From an uncultured Prevotellaceae bacterium (GTDB lineage: Bacteria > Bacteroidota > Bacteroidia > Bacteroidales > Bacteroidaceae): a DNA stretch of 44,254 nucleotides. The stretch lies in NCBI GenBank assembly GCA_900320045.1, contig ONQT01000011.1, forward strand, positions 1-44,254, read 5' to 3'. The notes under the pieces are model-generated. The model had not been told where the DNA came from. It was given only the letters and a program-made list of their open reading frames with translations, and did no database searches. Position numbers and translations under genes: made by a program. How positions within the stretch are numbered: the stretch's first letter is position 1; every line of letters begins with the position of its first letter. This document shows, piece by piece, positions 7,439 to 18,000 of the stretch.

Positions 7439-10400
7439 GAAGAAAGAGGTTTTCCTATATAGCAGTAGTCCTGCTGAGCATGACGGCACTGGCCATGCCC
7501 CCGCAGGATGTCAAGACGCAGAAGAAACCTGCGGCTGCTGCTCAGCCTGTGATGGCTGAGGACGAGGAAATACCCGACTCCCTGCTGCATCCGCGCTGGA
7601 AAATCCAGAAAACCGCACCGGTACTTGTGGCCGACCTCGACTCTTCCGTCCTCGACCTGCGCTTCCCCGAGAATATCAAGCAGCAGGTGGAATACGACGA
7701 CTCGACAAATACCTATGTCATCGGTTCGAAGATTGGCGACTCGTACCTGAACACCCCCGTGGTGATGACGCCCGACGAGTATAAGTCGTGGAGCGAACGC
7801 CGTGAGCGCGAGCAGTTCTTCCGCAAGAAGGATGCCGAGAATGTCGCCGCCAAGGGCAAGGAGAAGTTCGACTTTGCCGATATGAAGTTCAATATCGGTC
7901 CCGCTGAGAAGATTTTCGGTCCCGGTGGTGTGCGCATCAAGACACAGGGAACCGCCGAGATTAAGCTGGGCGCCAACATCAAGAACATTGACAACCCCTC
8001 GCTACCCGAACGTAACCGCCGAACCAAGGCCATCGACTTCGACGAGAAGATCAATATCAATGTGACGGGTAAGGTGGGTGACAAGGTCAATATGTCGCTG
8101 AACTACAACACCGATGCTACCTTCGACTTCGATACCAAGAACCTCAAGTTGCGCTACGAGGGTAAGGAGGACGAAATCGTCAAGCTGGTAGAGGCAGGTA
8201 ACGTCACCTTCCCCTCCAACAACTCGCTGATACAAGGTGCCTCCAGCCTCTTCGGTGTGCGCACCGACCTGCAGTTCGGCAAACTGAAGCTGCAGACCGT
8301 CCTGTCGCAGAAGAACTCTACGTCGAAGAGCGTCTCGTCGAAAGGTAGCATGCAGACCACGCCCTTCGAGTTGAACGTGGCCAACTACGAGGAGAACCGC
8401 CACTTCTTCCTGGCACAGTATTTCCGCGAGCACTACGACGAGGTGATGAGTCGTCTGCCCGTCATTACCTCGGGTATCGAGATTACCCGCATGGAGGTGT
8501 GGCTGACCAACAAGACGGGAACGACGTCCAATTCGCGTAACATCGTCGCCTTTGCCGATATGGCCGAGAGTACATCGCCGAAGTGGGGTGGTGGTGTGAA
8601 GTCTGACTTGCCGCAGAACTCTGCCAACAGTCAGTATGGAGAGATTACCACCACCTATGCCGCTGCCCGTGACATCGACCAGACCAGCAGCGTGCTGACG
8701 GGCAAATATGTCGGCGGCTCCGACTACGAGAAGCTGGCTTCAGCCCGCCTGCTGACCTCGTCGGAATATACCTTGAACAAGGCCTTGGGTTATATCTCGC
8801 TGAAGACCACTCTGCAGACCGACCAGGTGCTGGCCGTCGCCTTCGAATATACCTATGGCGGACGAACCTACAAGGTCGGTGAGTTTGCCTCCGAGCATAC
8901 CAATACCAACGAAGCCCTCTACGTCAAGGCCCTGAAGAATACCAGCAACAATCCCCAGCAGGTCAACTGGCGACTGATGATGAAGAACGTCTACTATCTG
9001 GCTTCGAATGTCGAGAAGGCCAAGTTCCGTCTGGACATCAAGTACCAGAGCGACTCTTCCGGCGTTTACTTCAACTACATTCCCGAGGTCAAGAACATCA
9101 CCCTGCTGCGCGGCTTGGGCTGCGACCGCTTGGACAATAACGACAAGGCACACCCCAACGGCTTCTTTGACTACGTCCAGGGCTATACCGTATCGCAGGG
9201 TCGCGTATTCTTCCCCACCGTCGAGCCCTTCGGTAGCACGCTGGAGGATTTCCTGCTGGCAAACGGCGTACCTTACGACAAGGCCCAGAAGTATGCCTTC
9301 CACGAGCTGTATGACACCACCAAGACCGCTGCCCGCCAGATGACGGACAAGAACCGCTTCCGTCTGGTAGGTCAGTACAAGGGTACTTCAGCCAACGTCA
9401 TCTCGCTGGGTGCTTACAATGTGCCGCAAGGTTCCGTACGCGTGACGGCCGGCGGCGTGCTGCTGTCGGAAGGCAGCGACTATACCGTCGACTACTCTGC
9501 CGGTGAGGTGACCATCCTCAACCAAAGCATCATCGATGCCGGTACCAACGTCAGCGTGTCGTTGGAGTCGAACAACGACTACGGCATGCAGCGCAAGCGA
9601 ATGTTCGGTATCAACTGGCAGTACGACTTCTCCAAGGACTTCCAGATTGGCGGTACGCTGCAGCATCTCTCCGAGCAGGCACTCACCTCCAAGGTTACCA
9701 TGGGCTCCGAGCCGCTGAAGAACACCCTGTGGGGTCTGCACATCAACTGGAAGACCGAGTCGCAGTGGCTCACCAACATGCTCAACAAGCTGCCCCTGCT
9801 GCACTGTACCGCACCTTCGACCATCACGTTCACGGGCGAGTTTGCACACCTCATCGCAGGCACCGCCAGCGGCACACAGGACGATGCCTCCTACATTGAC
9901 GACTTCGAGAACGCCAAGAACGGTATCAGCGTCATCGAGCCCAAGTCGTGGGTCATCAGTAGTACGCCGTCGAACTTTGGCGAGTCTTCCGACAAGACGG
10001 GCGTCACCAGTAGCCAGAACCGCGCCCTGCTGGCGTGGTACACCATCGACCCGCTCTTCACCTATCGCTCCAGCAGTCTGACGCCCAGCCATATCAAGAG
10101 CGACCTTCAGCAGCTGTCCAACCACTATGTCCGTGCGGTGTATGTCAACGAGCTGTACCCCAACCGCGACCAGTCTACCTATAGCGGTGCTACCAATACG
10201 CTGCCCATCCTCGACCTGGCATACTATCCCACCGAGCGTGGCCCGTACAACCTGAGTACCAATATTACGAGCAAGGGACAGCTGAACAACCCGAAGGATC
10301 GCTGGGGCGGCATGATGCGCAAGCTGGACACCAACGACTTCGAGCAGGCCAACGTCGAGTACATCGAGTTCTGGCTGCTCGACCCCTTCATCTATTCTTC

Positions 10401-13400
10401 CATGACGCCCGACGCTCCCCTGTATGGCGGCGACCTCTGCATTGACCTGGGTGAAATCAGCGAGGATATCCTGCGTGACGGTAAGAAGTTCTACGAGAGC
10501 GGCATGCCCGTCGACGGTACAGGGCGCTTCGTGGAGACCCAGTGGGGTAAGATTCCCGTCCAGGCCACGCAGACCTATGCCTTCGCCACCACCAGCGGTG
10601 CCCGTGCCAAGCAGGACGTCGGACTCAACGGTCTGACGGACGACGAGGAGCGTACCTATGCCGCCTACAGCAACTTCCTCAACAGCGTGACCGTAGAGGA
10701 CAGCGTGCGCCAGGCATGGAACGCCGACCCTGCCAACGATAACTACCACTACTTCCGTGGCGGCGACCTGGACGACCGTCGTGCCAGCATTCTGGAGCGT
10801 TACAAGCGCATCAACATGCCGCAGGGCAACTCGCCCGACAACGACCAGCAGACCGAGGGCTACGATACCAGCTACAAGACCTTCCCCGACGTGGAGGATA
10901 TCAACCAGGACTACACGCTCAACGAGTATGAGCGCTACTATGAATATAAGGTAAGCATCCGTCCCGAGGACATGGTGCTGGGCCGCAACCACATCACCGA
11001 TATCCGTCATGCTTCCGTCACCTTGCGCAACGGAGCCCGCGAGACGGTGAAGTGGTATCAGTTCCGCATTCCCCTGTCGCAGCCCGACCGCAAGCAAGGT
11101 ACCATCACCGACTTCACCAGCGTCCGCTTCATGCGAATGTTCCTGACGCAGTTCGAGAAGCCCATCGTGCTCCGCTTCGGTTCTCTTGACCTGGTCCGTG
11201 GCGAGTGGCGCGTCTACAACCAGCCGCTCAGCACCGGCAGCAACAGCGGTGTCTTCGAAGTCAGTGCCGTGAACATTGAGGAGAACAGCAACAGAAGGCC
11301 CGTCAACTACGTCCTGCCCCCGGGCATTACCCGTGTCACCGACCCCTCGCAGCCACAGTTGACCGAGGCCAACGAGCAGTCTCTGTGCATGATTGCCAAG
11401 AACCTGTCGAAGGGCGAGTCGAAGGCCGTTTACCGCAACACTACCCTCGACCTGCGCCAGTACAAGCACATCCAGATGTTCGTCCATGCCAACCACCTGA
11501 ACGACGACGTGACGGCCCTGGAGGACGACCAGATGGCTGTGTTCATCCGTATGGGTAGCGACTATACCAACAACTACTACGAGTACCTCATCCCCCTGAA
11601 GCTCACGCCCGACCGCAGCGACTATAATAAATATAATGTGAACGACTGCCGTGCCGTGTGGCCTGCCGCCAACATGCTGGATGTCGACCTGAGCATCTTC
11701 ACCAACATCAAGAAAGCCCGCAACAAGGCCTATGCCGGAGGCAAGTCGTCCCATGCCGTGGAGTATTCGGACTACGACCCCAACAATCCCAACAACCGCG
11801 TCAGCATTAAGGGTAATCCTTCGCTGGGCGAGGTCAAGACGATGATGATTGGTGTGCGCAACCTCGTCGGAGGTGTCAAGTCCGGCGAGGTGTGGGTGAA
11901 CGAGCTGCGCCTGCAGGATGCCATCAACAATGGCGGCTGGGCAGCGTCGGGAGCACTCAACCTGCAGTTGTCCGACGTGGGCACGGTGAACGTCACGGGT
12001 AAAATCAAGTCGCAGGGCTTCGGCGGACTGGAGCAGGGCGTCATGCAGCGCTCCACCGACGACTTCAAGACCTACTCCATCACCACCAATGTGGAGCTGG
12101 GCAAGTTCTTCCCCGACAAGATGAAGGTCACGGCACCGCTCTACTACTCCGTCACCAAGGAAGTCACTACGCCGAAGTACAATCCGCTGGATACCGACCT
12201 TGAGCTGAAGGAAGCGCTGGACAATGCCCCCACCAAGCAGGAGCGTGACTCCATCGAGAGCATTGCCGTCACCAAGACTACCAACACCAACTTCTCGCTC
12301 TCGAACGTGCGCTTCGGCATCAAGACCAACAAGCGCCACCCCATGCCCTACGACCCTGCCAACTTCTCATTCTCCTACAGCCATTCCCATCGCTACACCT
12401 CGGGCAACACGACCGTCTACGAGAAGGAGGACGAGTGGCGCGGTGCGCTGAACTATAGCTATACGCCGGTCTACAAGCCGTGGGAACCCTTCAAGAAGTC
12501 GAAGAGCAAGTCGAAGTGGATGGCGCTGCCGAAGTCGTTCGGACTGAACTGGCTGCCGCAGAACATTTCCTTCAACACCGAGATTCGTCGTGTCTATCAG
12601 GAACAGCAGGAGCGCGACCTCGAGGACCTCGGTGGCATGAAGCCCCCTGCTACGTGGAGCTCGACGTTCCTGTGGAACCGTGACTTCTCCTTACGCTGGG
12701 ACCTCACCAAGAACCTGCACATGAACTTCCAGTCGGGCACGCAGGCCGAGATTGAAGAGCCCTATGGCAACGGACTGCCCATCAACAAAGACCTCTATCC
12801 TGACCGCTATGAGGCCTGGAAGGACTCCGTATGGCAGAGCATCAAGCACTTCGGCCGTCCGATGGACTACCGCCAGAACTTCAACGCATCCTATCAGCTG
12901 CCGCTCAACAAGTTGCCCATCTTCGACTGGTTGAACGCCGATGCCAACTATACCGCCACCTACAACTGGCGCCGTGGTACGGAGCTGGAGGACGGCACGA
13001 CGGCTGGTAACGTCATCAGTAACAACCGGCAGGTGAACATCAACAGCACGCTGAACATGGAGCTGCTCTACAACCACTGGCCGTTCCTCAAGAAGGTCAA
13101 CGAGCGCTTCAAGAAAGCCATCCCCAAGCCGCAGCCCAAGAAAAAGACCCTCAAGGGTAAGGACGGCAAGAATGTGCCCAGCGGTTCTGCCGCTGGGAAA
13201 GACGCTTCCCCCGTCGGCAAGGACGGCAAGCAGTCCAAGGAGGATGCCAAGCTGCCCAAGAACAAGAACAGTTTCCAGAAGGAAATGTCGCTGCTGCCCG
13301 ATACCTCCTTCGTCGTCAACCACGGCAAGAAGACCAAGCGGCTCATCGTTACCGCCCGTACCAAGGACGGCAAGCTCTATCCTATTAAATATAAGGTGGT

Positions 13401-14871
13401 AGACCTGAACCAGATCAAGATTATCGGTAAGGACACTGTCGACGTCAAGCTGACGGTTACCGCCAAGCAGCCCCTCGAGAACGAGTGGTGGTACAAACCC
13501 GCCCAGAGTGCGGCACGCCTGCTCATGATGGTGCGCACCATCGGCATCAGCTATCGCGACCAGTACGCCATGTCCATCTCGAACTTCCTGCCCACCATCG
13601 GCGACGCCTTCGGACAGCGCACGGGTGGCGTGATGGCGCCGGGTCTGGGCTTCGCCTTCGGTCTGACCGACGACTCGTTCCTGCAGAAGGCCAAGGAGAA
13701 CGGCTGGCTCTATGGCGACAGTACGGCCACGCCGGCCACCACCAACCGCACCGTCGACCTGCAGCTGCGCGCCACGCTGGAACCCATCCGCGACCTGAAG
13801 ATTGACCTCAACGCCTCGCGTACCTACAGCAAGTCCAGGAGCATCCGCTTCGTGCTCCCCGGAATGCCTTCCACCGAGAGTGGTAACATGAACATGACCA
13901 CCATCAGCATCTCGTCGTCGCTGGAGCGCATGGGCGACGCCAACAACGGCTATCCCTCGCGGGTCTTCGAAAAGTTCTGCGATGCCCTGCCGCGCTTCCA
14001 GCAGATGGCCTCTGCCCACTACGGCACGGAGGTCGGACAGTACAGTGCGGCAGTCATGATTCCCGCCTTCCTCGACTCCTACACCTCCAGCGGTCGCGGT
14101 AGCCTGGACCTCCTGCCCACGCTCACCAAGATGTTGCCCAACTGGACCATCCGCTATTCCGGACTGCAGAAGCTGAAGTGGTTCAACGAACACTTCAAGA
14201 GCGTCAACATCAACCACGCCTACAAGAGCGTGTTCTCCGTCGGCAGCTACACCAGCAGCAGCGAGACCACGTCACTGCTGGGATGGAACGTGCCTATGGT
14301 GAGCATCAACGAGAGCTACGCCCCGCTGATTGGTGCCGACGTGACCTTCCCCAGTAACCTGACACTGAAGGCCGAATACCGTCGCACCCGCGTCGTCAAC
14401 CTCTCCATGACCAGCGTGCAAATCAACGAAAGCCGCTCGAACGACATCGTGATTGGCATGGGTTATAAGATTAGCGACTTCCGACTCTTTGGCAGCGGCA
14501 CGACGCGTAAGATCAAGAAGGCACAGCGCGGCAGCAGCAAGAAGAACAACCAGAACGACCAGAACAATGCCTCCAGCAGTTCGTCCAATAACAGACGGTC
14601 GGGCGTCAACCACGACCTGAACCTGCGTCTCGACATCTCGTTGCGCGACCAGGCAGCCATCACCCGCGACATTGCCACCCGCACCTCCTCAGCCAGCAGC
14701 GGCAACTCGGCCTTCAAGATGTCGTTCATGGCCGACTACACCCTGTCGCGCCTGCTCACCCTTTCAGCTTACTACGAGCGCCAGACCAACACCCCGCTGC
14801 TCTCCAGCAACAGCTATCCCACCACCACCCACGACTTCGGCCTCTCCATGAAGCTCTCCCTCACGCGATAG
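7435..14871 (+). CDS. sprA: SprA/Sov, T9SS outer-membrane translocon
   Basis: 2478 residues, in the size range of SprA (about 2,400). The start is GTG at 7435, giving MRRKRFSYIAVVLLSMTALAM, a signal peptide. Recognisable SprA features: the N-terminal region with DSLLHPRWKIQ, the repeated SprA_N modules (GGVRIKTQGTAEIKLGANIK, INVTGKVGDKVNMSLNYNTD, LIQGASSLFGVRTDLQFGKL), a long strand-rich body, and the closing barrel with GYKISDFRLFG and the terminal DFGLSMKLSLTR. SprA forms a single very large barrel in the outer membrane through which T9SS cargo leaves the periplasm. A charged low-complexity insert (about 1895-1945, many K, G and P) is likely a loop. The ruvA-sprA neighbourhood is, from memory, shared with some other Bacteroidota. 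Many proteins in this window carry a tail consistent with being its cargo. Confidence 0.96.
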   Translation: MRRKRFSYIAVVLLSMTALAMPPQDVKTQKKPAAAAQPVMAEDEEIPDSLLHPRWKIQKTAPVLVADLDSSVLDLRFPENIKQQVEYDDSTNTYVIGSKIGDSYLNTPVVMTPDEYKSWSERREREQFFRKKDAENVAAKGKEKFDFADMKFNIGPAEKIFGPGGVRIKTQGTAEIKLGANIKNIDNPSLPERNRRTKAIDFDEKININVTGKVGDKVNMSLNYNTDATFDFDTKNLKLRYEGKEDEIVKLVEAGNVTFPSNNSLIQGASSLFGVRTDLQFGKLKLQTVLSQKNSTSKSVSSKGSMQTTPFELNVANYEENRHFFLAQYFREHYDEVMSRLPVITSGIEITRMEVWLTNKTGTTSNSRNIVAFADMAESTSPKWGGGVKSDLPQNSANSQYGEITTTYAAARDIDQTSSVLTGKYVGGSDYEKLASARLLTSSEYTLNKALGYISLKTTLQTDQVLAVAFEYTYGGRTYKVGEFASEHTNTNEALYVKALKNTSNNPQQVNWRLMMKNVYYLASNVEKAKFRLDIKYQSDSSGVYFNYIPEVKNITLLRGLGCDRLDNNDKAHPNGFFDYVQGYTVSQGRVFFPTVEPFGSTLEDFLLANGVPYDKAQKYAFHELYDTTKTAARQMTDKNRFRLVGQYKGTSANVISLGAYNVPQGSVRVTAGGVLLSEGSDYTVDYSAGEVTILNQSIIDAGTNVSVSLESNNDYGMQRKRMFGINWQYDFSKDFQIGGTLQHLSEQALTSKVTMGSEPLKNTLWGLHINWKTESQWLTNMLNKLPLLHCTAPSTITFTGEFAHLIAGTASGTQDDASYIDDFENAKNGISVIEPKSWVISSTPSNFGESSDKTGVTSSQNRALLAWYTIDPLFTYRSSSLTPSHIKSDLQQLSNHYVRAVYVNELYPNRDQSTYSGATNTLPILDLAYYPTERGPYNLSTNITSKGQLNNPKDRWGGMMRKLDTNDFEQANVEYIEFWLLDPFIYSSMTPDAPLYGGDLCIDLGEISEDILRDGKKFYESGMPVDGTGRFVETQWGKIPVQATQTYAFATTSGARAKQDVGLNGLTDDEERTYAAYSNFLNSVTVEDSVRQAWNADPANDNYHYFRGGDLDDRRASILERYKRINMPQGNSPDNDQQTEGYDTSYKTFPDVEDINQDYTLNEYERYYEYKVSIRPEDMVLGRNHITDIRHASVTLRNGARETVKWYQFRIPLSQPDRKQGTITDFTSVRFMRMFLTQFEKPIVLRFGSLDLVRGEWRVYNQPLSTGSNSGVFEVSAVNIEENSNRRPVNYVLPPGITRVTDPSQPQLTEANEQSLCMIAKNLSKGESKAVYRNTTLDLRQYKHIQMFVHANHLNDDVTALEDDQMAVFIRMGSDYTNNYYEYLIPLKLTPDRSDYNKYNVNDCRAVWPAANMLDVDLSIFTNIKKARNKAYAGGKSSHAVEYSDYDPNNPNNRVSIKGNPSLGEVKTMMIGVRNLVGGVKSGEVWVNELRLQDAINNGGWAASGALNLQLSDVGTVNVTGKIKSQGFGGLEQGVMQRSTDDFKTYSITTNVELGKFFPDKMKVTAPLYYSVTKEVTTPKYNPLDTDLELKEALDNAPTKQERDSIESIAVTKTTNTNFSLSNVRFGIKTNKRHPMPYDPANFSFSYSHSHRYTSGNTTVYEKEDEWRGALNYSYTPVYKPWEPFKKSKSKSKWMALPKSFGLNWLPQNISFNTEIRRVYQEQQERDLEDLGGMKPPATWSSTFLWNRDFSLRWDLTKNLHMNFQSGTQAEIEEPYGNGLPINKDLYPDRYEAWKDSVWQSIKHFGRPMDYRQNFNASYQLPLNKLPIFDWLNADANYTATYNWRRGTELEDGTTAGNVISNNRQVNINSTLNMELLYNHWPFLKKVNERFKKAIPKPQPKKKTLKGKDGKNVPSGSAAGKDASPVGKDGKQSKEDAKLPKNKNSFQKEMSLLPDTSFVVNHGKKTKRLIVTARTKDGKLYPIKYKVVDLNQIKIIGKDTVDVKLTVTAKQPLENEWWYKPAQSAARLLMMVRTIGISYRDQYAMSISNFLPTIGDAFGQRTGGVMAPGLGFAFGLTDDSFLQKAKENGWLYGDSTATPATTNRTVDLQLRATLEPIRDLKIDLNASRTYSKSRSIRFVLPGMPSTESGNMNMTTISISSSLERMGDANNGYPSRVFEKFCDALPRFQQMASAHYGTEVGQYSAAVMIPAFLDSYTSSGRGSLDLLPTLTKMLPNWTIRYSGLQKLKWFNEHFKSVNINHAYKSVFSVGSYTSSSETTSLLGWNVPMVSINESYAPLIGADVTFPSNLTLKAEYRRTRVVNLSMTSVQINESRSNDIVIGMGYKISDFRLFGSGTTRKIKKAQRGSSKKNNQNDQNNASSSSSNNRRSGVNHDLNLRLDISLRDQAAITRDIATRTSSASSGNSAFKMSFMADYTLSRLLTLSAYYERQTNTPLLSSNSYPTTTHDFGLSMKLSLTR

Positions 14872-14901
14872 ATATAATGGATAGGGTGTCTCATTCACGT
14901 T

Positions 14902-15054
14902 CTACCAGATTTCTTCTACATCCTGGATATCATCCTCATCGTCCGGAAAGACATCCATGATTTCGTCTTCAAGGCTCTCTGGACTGGCACAGAGCATCTG
15001 GGCCTGCTGTATCTTTACTACTTGCAGTATCGGGGAAATATATTCTTTCTTCAT
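14902..15054 (-). CDS. small acidic peptide of the MKKxYIxP family (copy A)
   Basis: A 50-residue ORF starting MKKEYISPILQVVKIQQAQM and ending in a strongly acidic tail (FPDDEDDIQDVEEIW). The ATG at 15052-15054 lies 10 bases after the stop of the giant surface-protein gene, on the same strand, so it is probably the last gene of that operon. The first 24 residues align without gaps to the peptides at 29352 and 31906 (M1 K2 K3 Y5 I6 P8 V12 I/V15 L21 S24). About 14 of 50 residues are Asp or Glu. No signal peptide cleavage site or consistent lipobox is seen. Function is unknown. Conservation with two separate copies in matching positions is the main evidence that it is real. Confidence 0.75.
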   Translation of the reverse strand: MKKEYISPILQVVKIQQAQMLCASPESLEDEIMDVFPDDEDDIQDVEEIW

Positions 15055-15064
15055 CGTTTTTTAC

Positions 15065-18000
15065 TTATTTAATTACCACCTTACGTCCATTCTTGATGTA
15101 TATTCCCTTTGCGGACTGGTTTACACGCTGTCCGGCGAGGTTGTACAGTTCACCACTGTCATCAGACAGACCTTTTACAGCGCCGATGCCCGTGGCTTCG
15201 TCCCCGAAAACGATGTTCAGTTCGTGAGCAGCAGCGACTGAAAGCATCAGATACGCCTTGCGGGCTGGCATGCTATTGCCTGTGTACTCATGGAATCCGA
15301 ATTTCGAATTCTTGTTGCCCAGCACATAGAACGTGCCAGTGCCCAGTGATGAGGTCTGCGTGCTGACATCCACACCTTGCAGATCGTTGGCAACAACGTG
15401 TTCTGCATCGTCGTTGCTGATGCTCATCGTGATGCGGTTGTCGTCACCCACCAGGATAACGGCAGTACCTGCTGGAATCACCTTGCCAAGTTTATGCAGC
15501 GTGATGGTGGTGTTGCTGACAGTAGCGGTATAGGCACATGCGTTCTCGTTGGCATCAATCCTGTAGCCTGTGGCACCATTATAATATGTAGCCCAGTAGA
15601 CACCGTTAGCTTGCTTTGCCATGATGTCGGTGGAATTAAGCTGGAGTGTAACGAAGCCGCAATACTCGCTATTCTCGTATTCTACCTTGCCCTTATTGTT
15701 GAGCGTATAGCCTGCTGGAAGGTATTTGGTGAACTCGCTTCTCACCCTGTTCTTATTGTATCCGCTTAGCGTTGCATTTGACAGTACTACACTTGAGTTA
15801 CCGTCGATAGTCAGATGAAATCCATCTTCTGCACCACCACCAAGGTAAGTACTACCTGAGATGTACATCACGCTACCATTGGTAACGGCGATATTCCTTG
15901 CCAACCATTCCAGGCAAGTCTGCCATATATCATACTCGCTATTATAGAATCCCTCACAGTTCAGTGTCGCATTGTCCAATGTCAGAGTATAGTCGTTTCC
16001 CGTAGCATAGTTGTTAATGCGACCTGTAAACGTACCATTCTTTATGGTCAGATTATTATCCACACAGATACCCGCCAGATGAACACTATGACCATTCATG
16101 TCAAGGATGATGGAATGATGGATAGCATTAGGAGTGCCATAAGTCTCAGCGGGATCGTAGACATCCTGACAGAGCGTCACAACATCGTTGTCCTGTGCTG
16201 CCTCAAGTGCCGTCTCCAGATAAGGATATTCTGTATTGCCTATCTTGGCAGCTACGCCTGTTCTGGGTATAGCTTCTTCATGGGTATCGCTATACTCGGT
16301 GCCGCCTACATTGGCCTTGGCGGTATAAGTCAGTACGCCGTCGGTAGTGACAGTCGGTTCTGTAGTCACCTTGGTATCAAACGAAGAGATGACGGACATA
16401 TCGGTATAATGGCATCTGCTACATTCCAACTTCAGTCTAGCCATCAACATGCCATTATAGTTGTTGTTGTCCCACGTCCACTCAGGATTGCCCCATTCGT
16501 GTCCCGTTGCAGGAGTCTTATACTCGTTAGGAGTCAGCACGGTATAGGTAATTCCGTCCGCCTCCTCACGATAGTAGCGGCGGTTTGCATAGTAGCAGGC
16601 AATCATACCATCTTCAGTACATGTGGCTTCTCTGGCCTCGACAGGAGATAAGCAAATCCAGATAGGCTCTGTCACGGTATCTTCTGCAGGCATTCTGCTG
16701 GGGAAATTGTCCCAACCATAGAAGATATGCTTAGCCTTCTTCAGATTCACTGATGGGGCAGTAACCTCCGTGTCGTAGTCCTGGGTGATGGACTCAACGG
16801 TGGGTTCGGCATCGCCAGTGTTGAAAGAGATGGTGAACTGGGCAATATGCCAGTTGGCAGTATAGCTCCTGTTGCCCGTAGAGCCATGAGGAATAGTGAC
16901 ACTCATTGCGGGCTCGTTCTGTCCTTCATACGTCCAACCGGTAAAGTAGTAGCCCGTCTTTACAGGAGCAGCCAGGATGATGTCAGCATCCTCAATCGTA
17001 TAGGACAGAGGGTTGCTGGTGGTCTCTATACCACCATCGAGGTTATAGACAATGGCATAGGCGTTCTGTGTCCACTTTGCATACAGTGTGGTATGACTGG
17101 TGATGCGTTCTGTGGCAAAATTCCAGCGAGTGATACATGTCTGTTCCTTAAACCAGCCGCCAAAGGTGTAGCCAGCGGCCGTTGGTGCAGTGGGTTCAGC
17201 GGCTGTCTCGTCATATGGAATTACTTGACTGTCCACGGCCTCACCGTGTCCATTCAGATTAAACTGAACAGTGCGGGGTACTTCTTTCCACATAGCCGTG
17301 ACAATGGTGTTCTCCGTGACAACGATTTCGTCGCCCACATTGTAGGCACTTTCGTCAACATTCCAATGTAAGAACTCCTTGTCGGTAGGAGGCGTAAAGG
17401 TGCATTCGGGTAGGGGGTAGTTGCGCCCGTAGGCCGTCGTGACATCATTCATATGTCCCCAGCCGCCACCTGCAGCAAAAGAGATGGCAACAGGTGTAAC
17501 CAGTTTCTTGCCGCTGATGTTAGATAGTTTGGCTACCGTTTCGGTATTCTCCAGCACAAAGACATTCTCCAAGGTCACGTTGCCGCCGTAGCCGTTGGCA
17601 TAAATGGCATCGGAGGTTTTGCTCCAGCTCAAGGTGATTTCGCCGTTCTTGCCGTTTCTGCCCTTACCTATGCCTGCACTGCCACGCCCACCGTTATACG
17701 CCGTAACGTTACCGCCATAGATGTGTATCGTCTGGGGATTCGTGAATTTTCCGGCATCGGAGATTTCCCCCGAACCGATACCGGCACTGCCATCGTTACC
17801 CCAAGCAGTTATGGTTCCACCATAAATATTGATGGTTCCACCATCGGTAGTCTCGGACTTGACATAGCCGCTACCGATACCGGCACCAGAGTCACCACCC
17901 TTGGCTTCTATCGTGCCGCCATAGATATTGATGGTACCGCAACTCTTGTCCTCGAAGGTGCCTGATCTTCCTTTGACGTAACCTCCACCGATACCTGAGT

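Noticed and set aside
9388-12339. 983-codon open frame antisense to sprA
   Set aside because: Its product is a compositionally odd V/G/L/H-rich sequence with no motif, and the opposite strand clearly encodes SprA. Strong codon bias in the real gene removes stops from this antisense frame.
14902-15054. Acidic peptides as lipoproteins
   Set aside because: Copies A and C have Cys at 22, but copy B has Ala there and its Cys is at 17. No consistent lipobox or hydrophobic signal core is present in all three.
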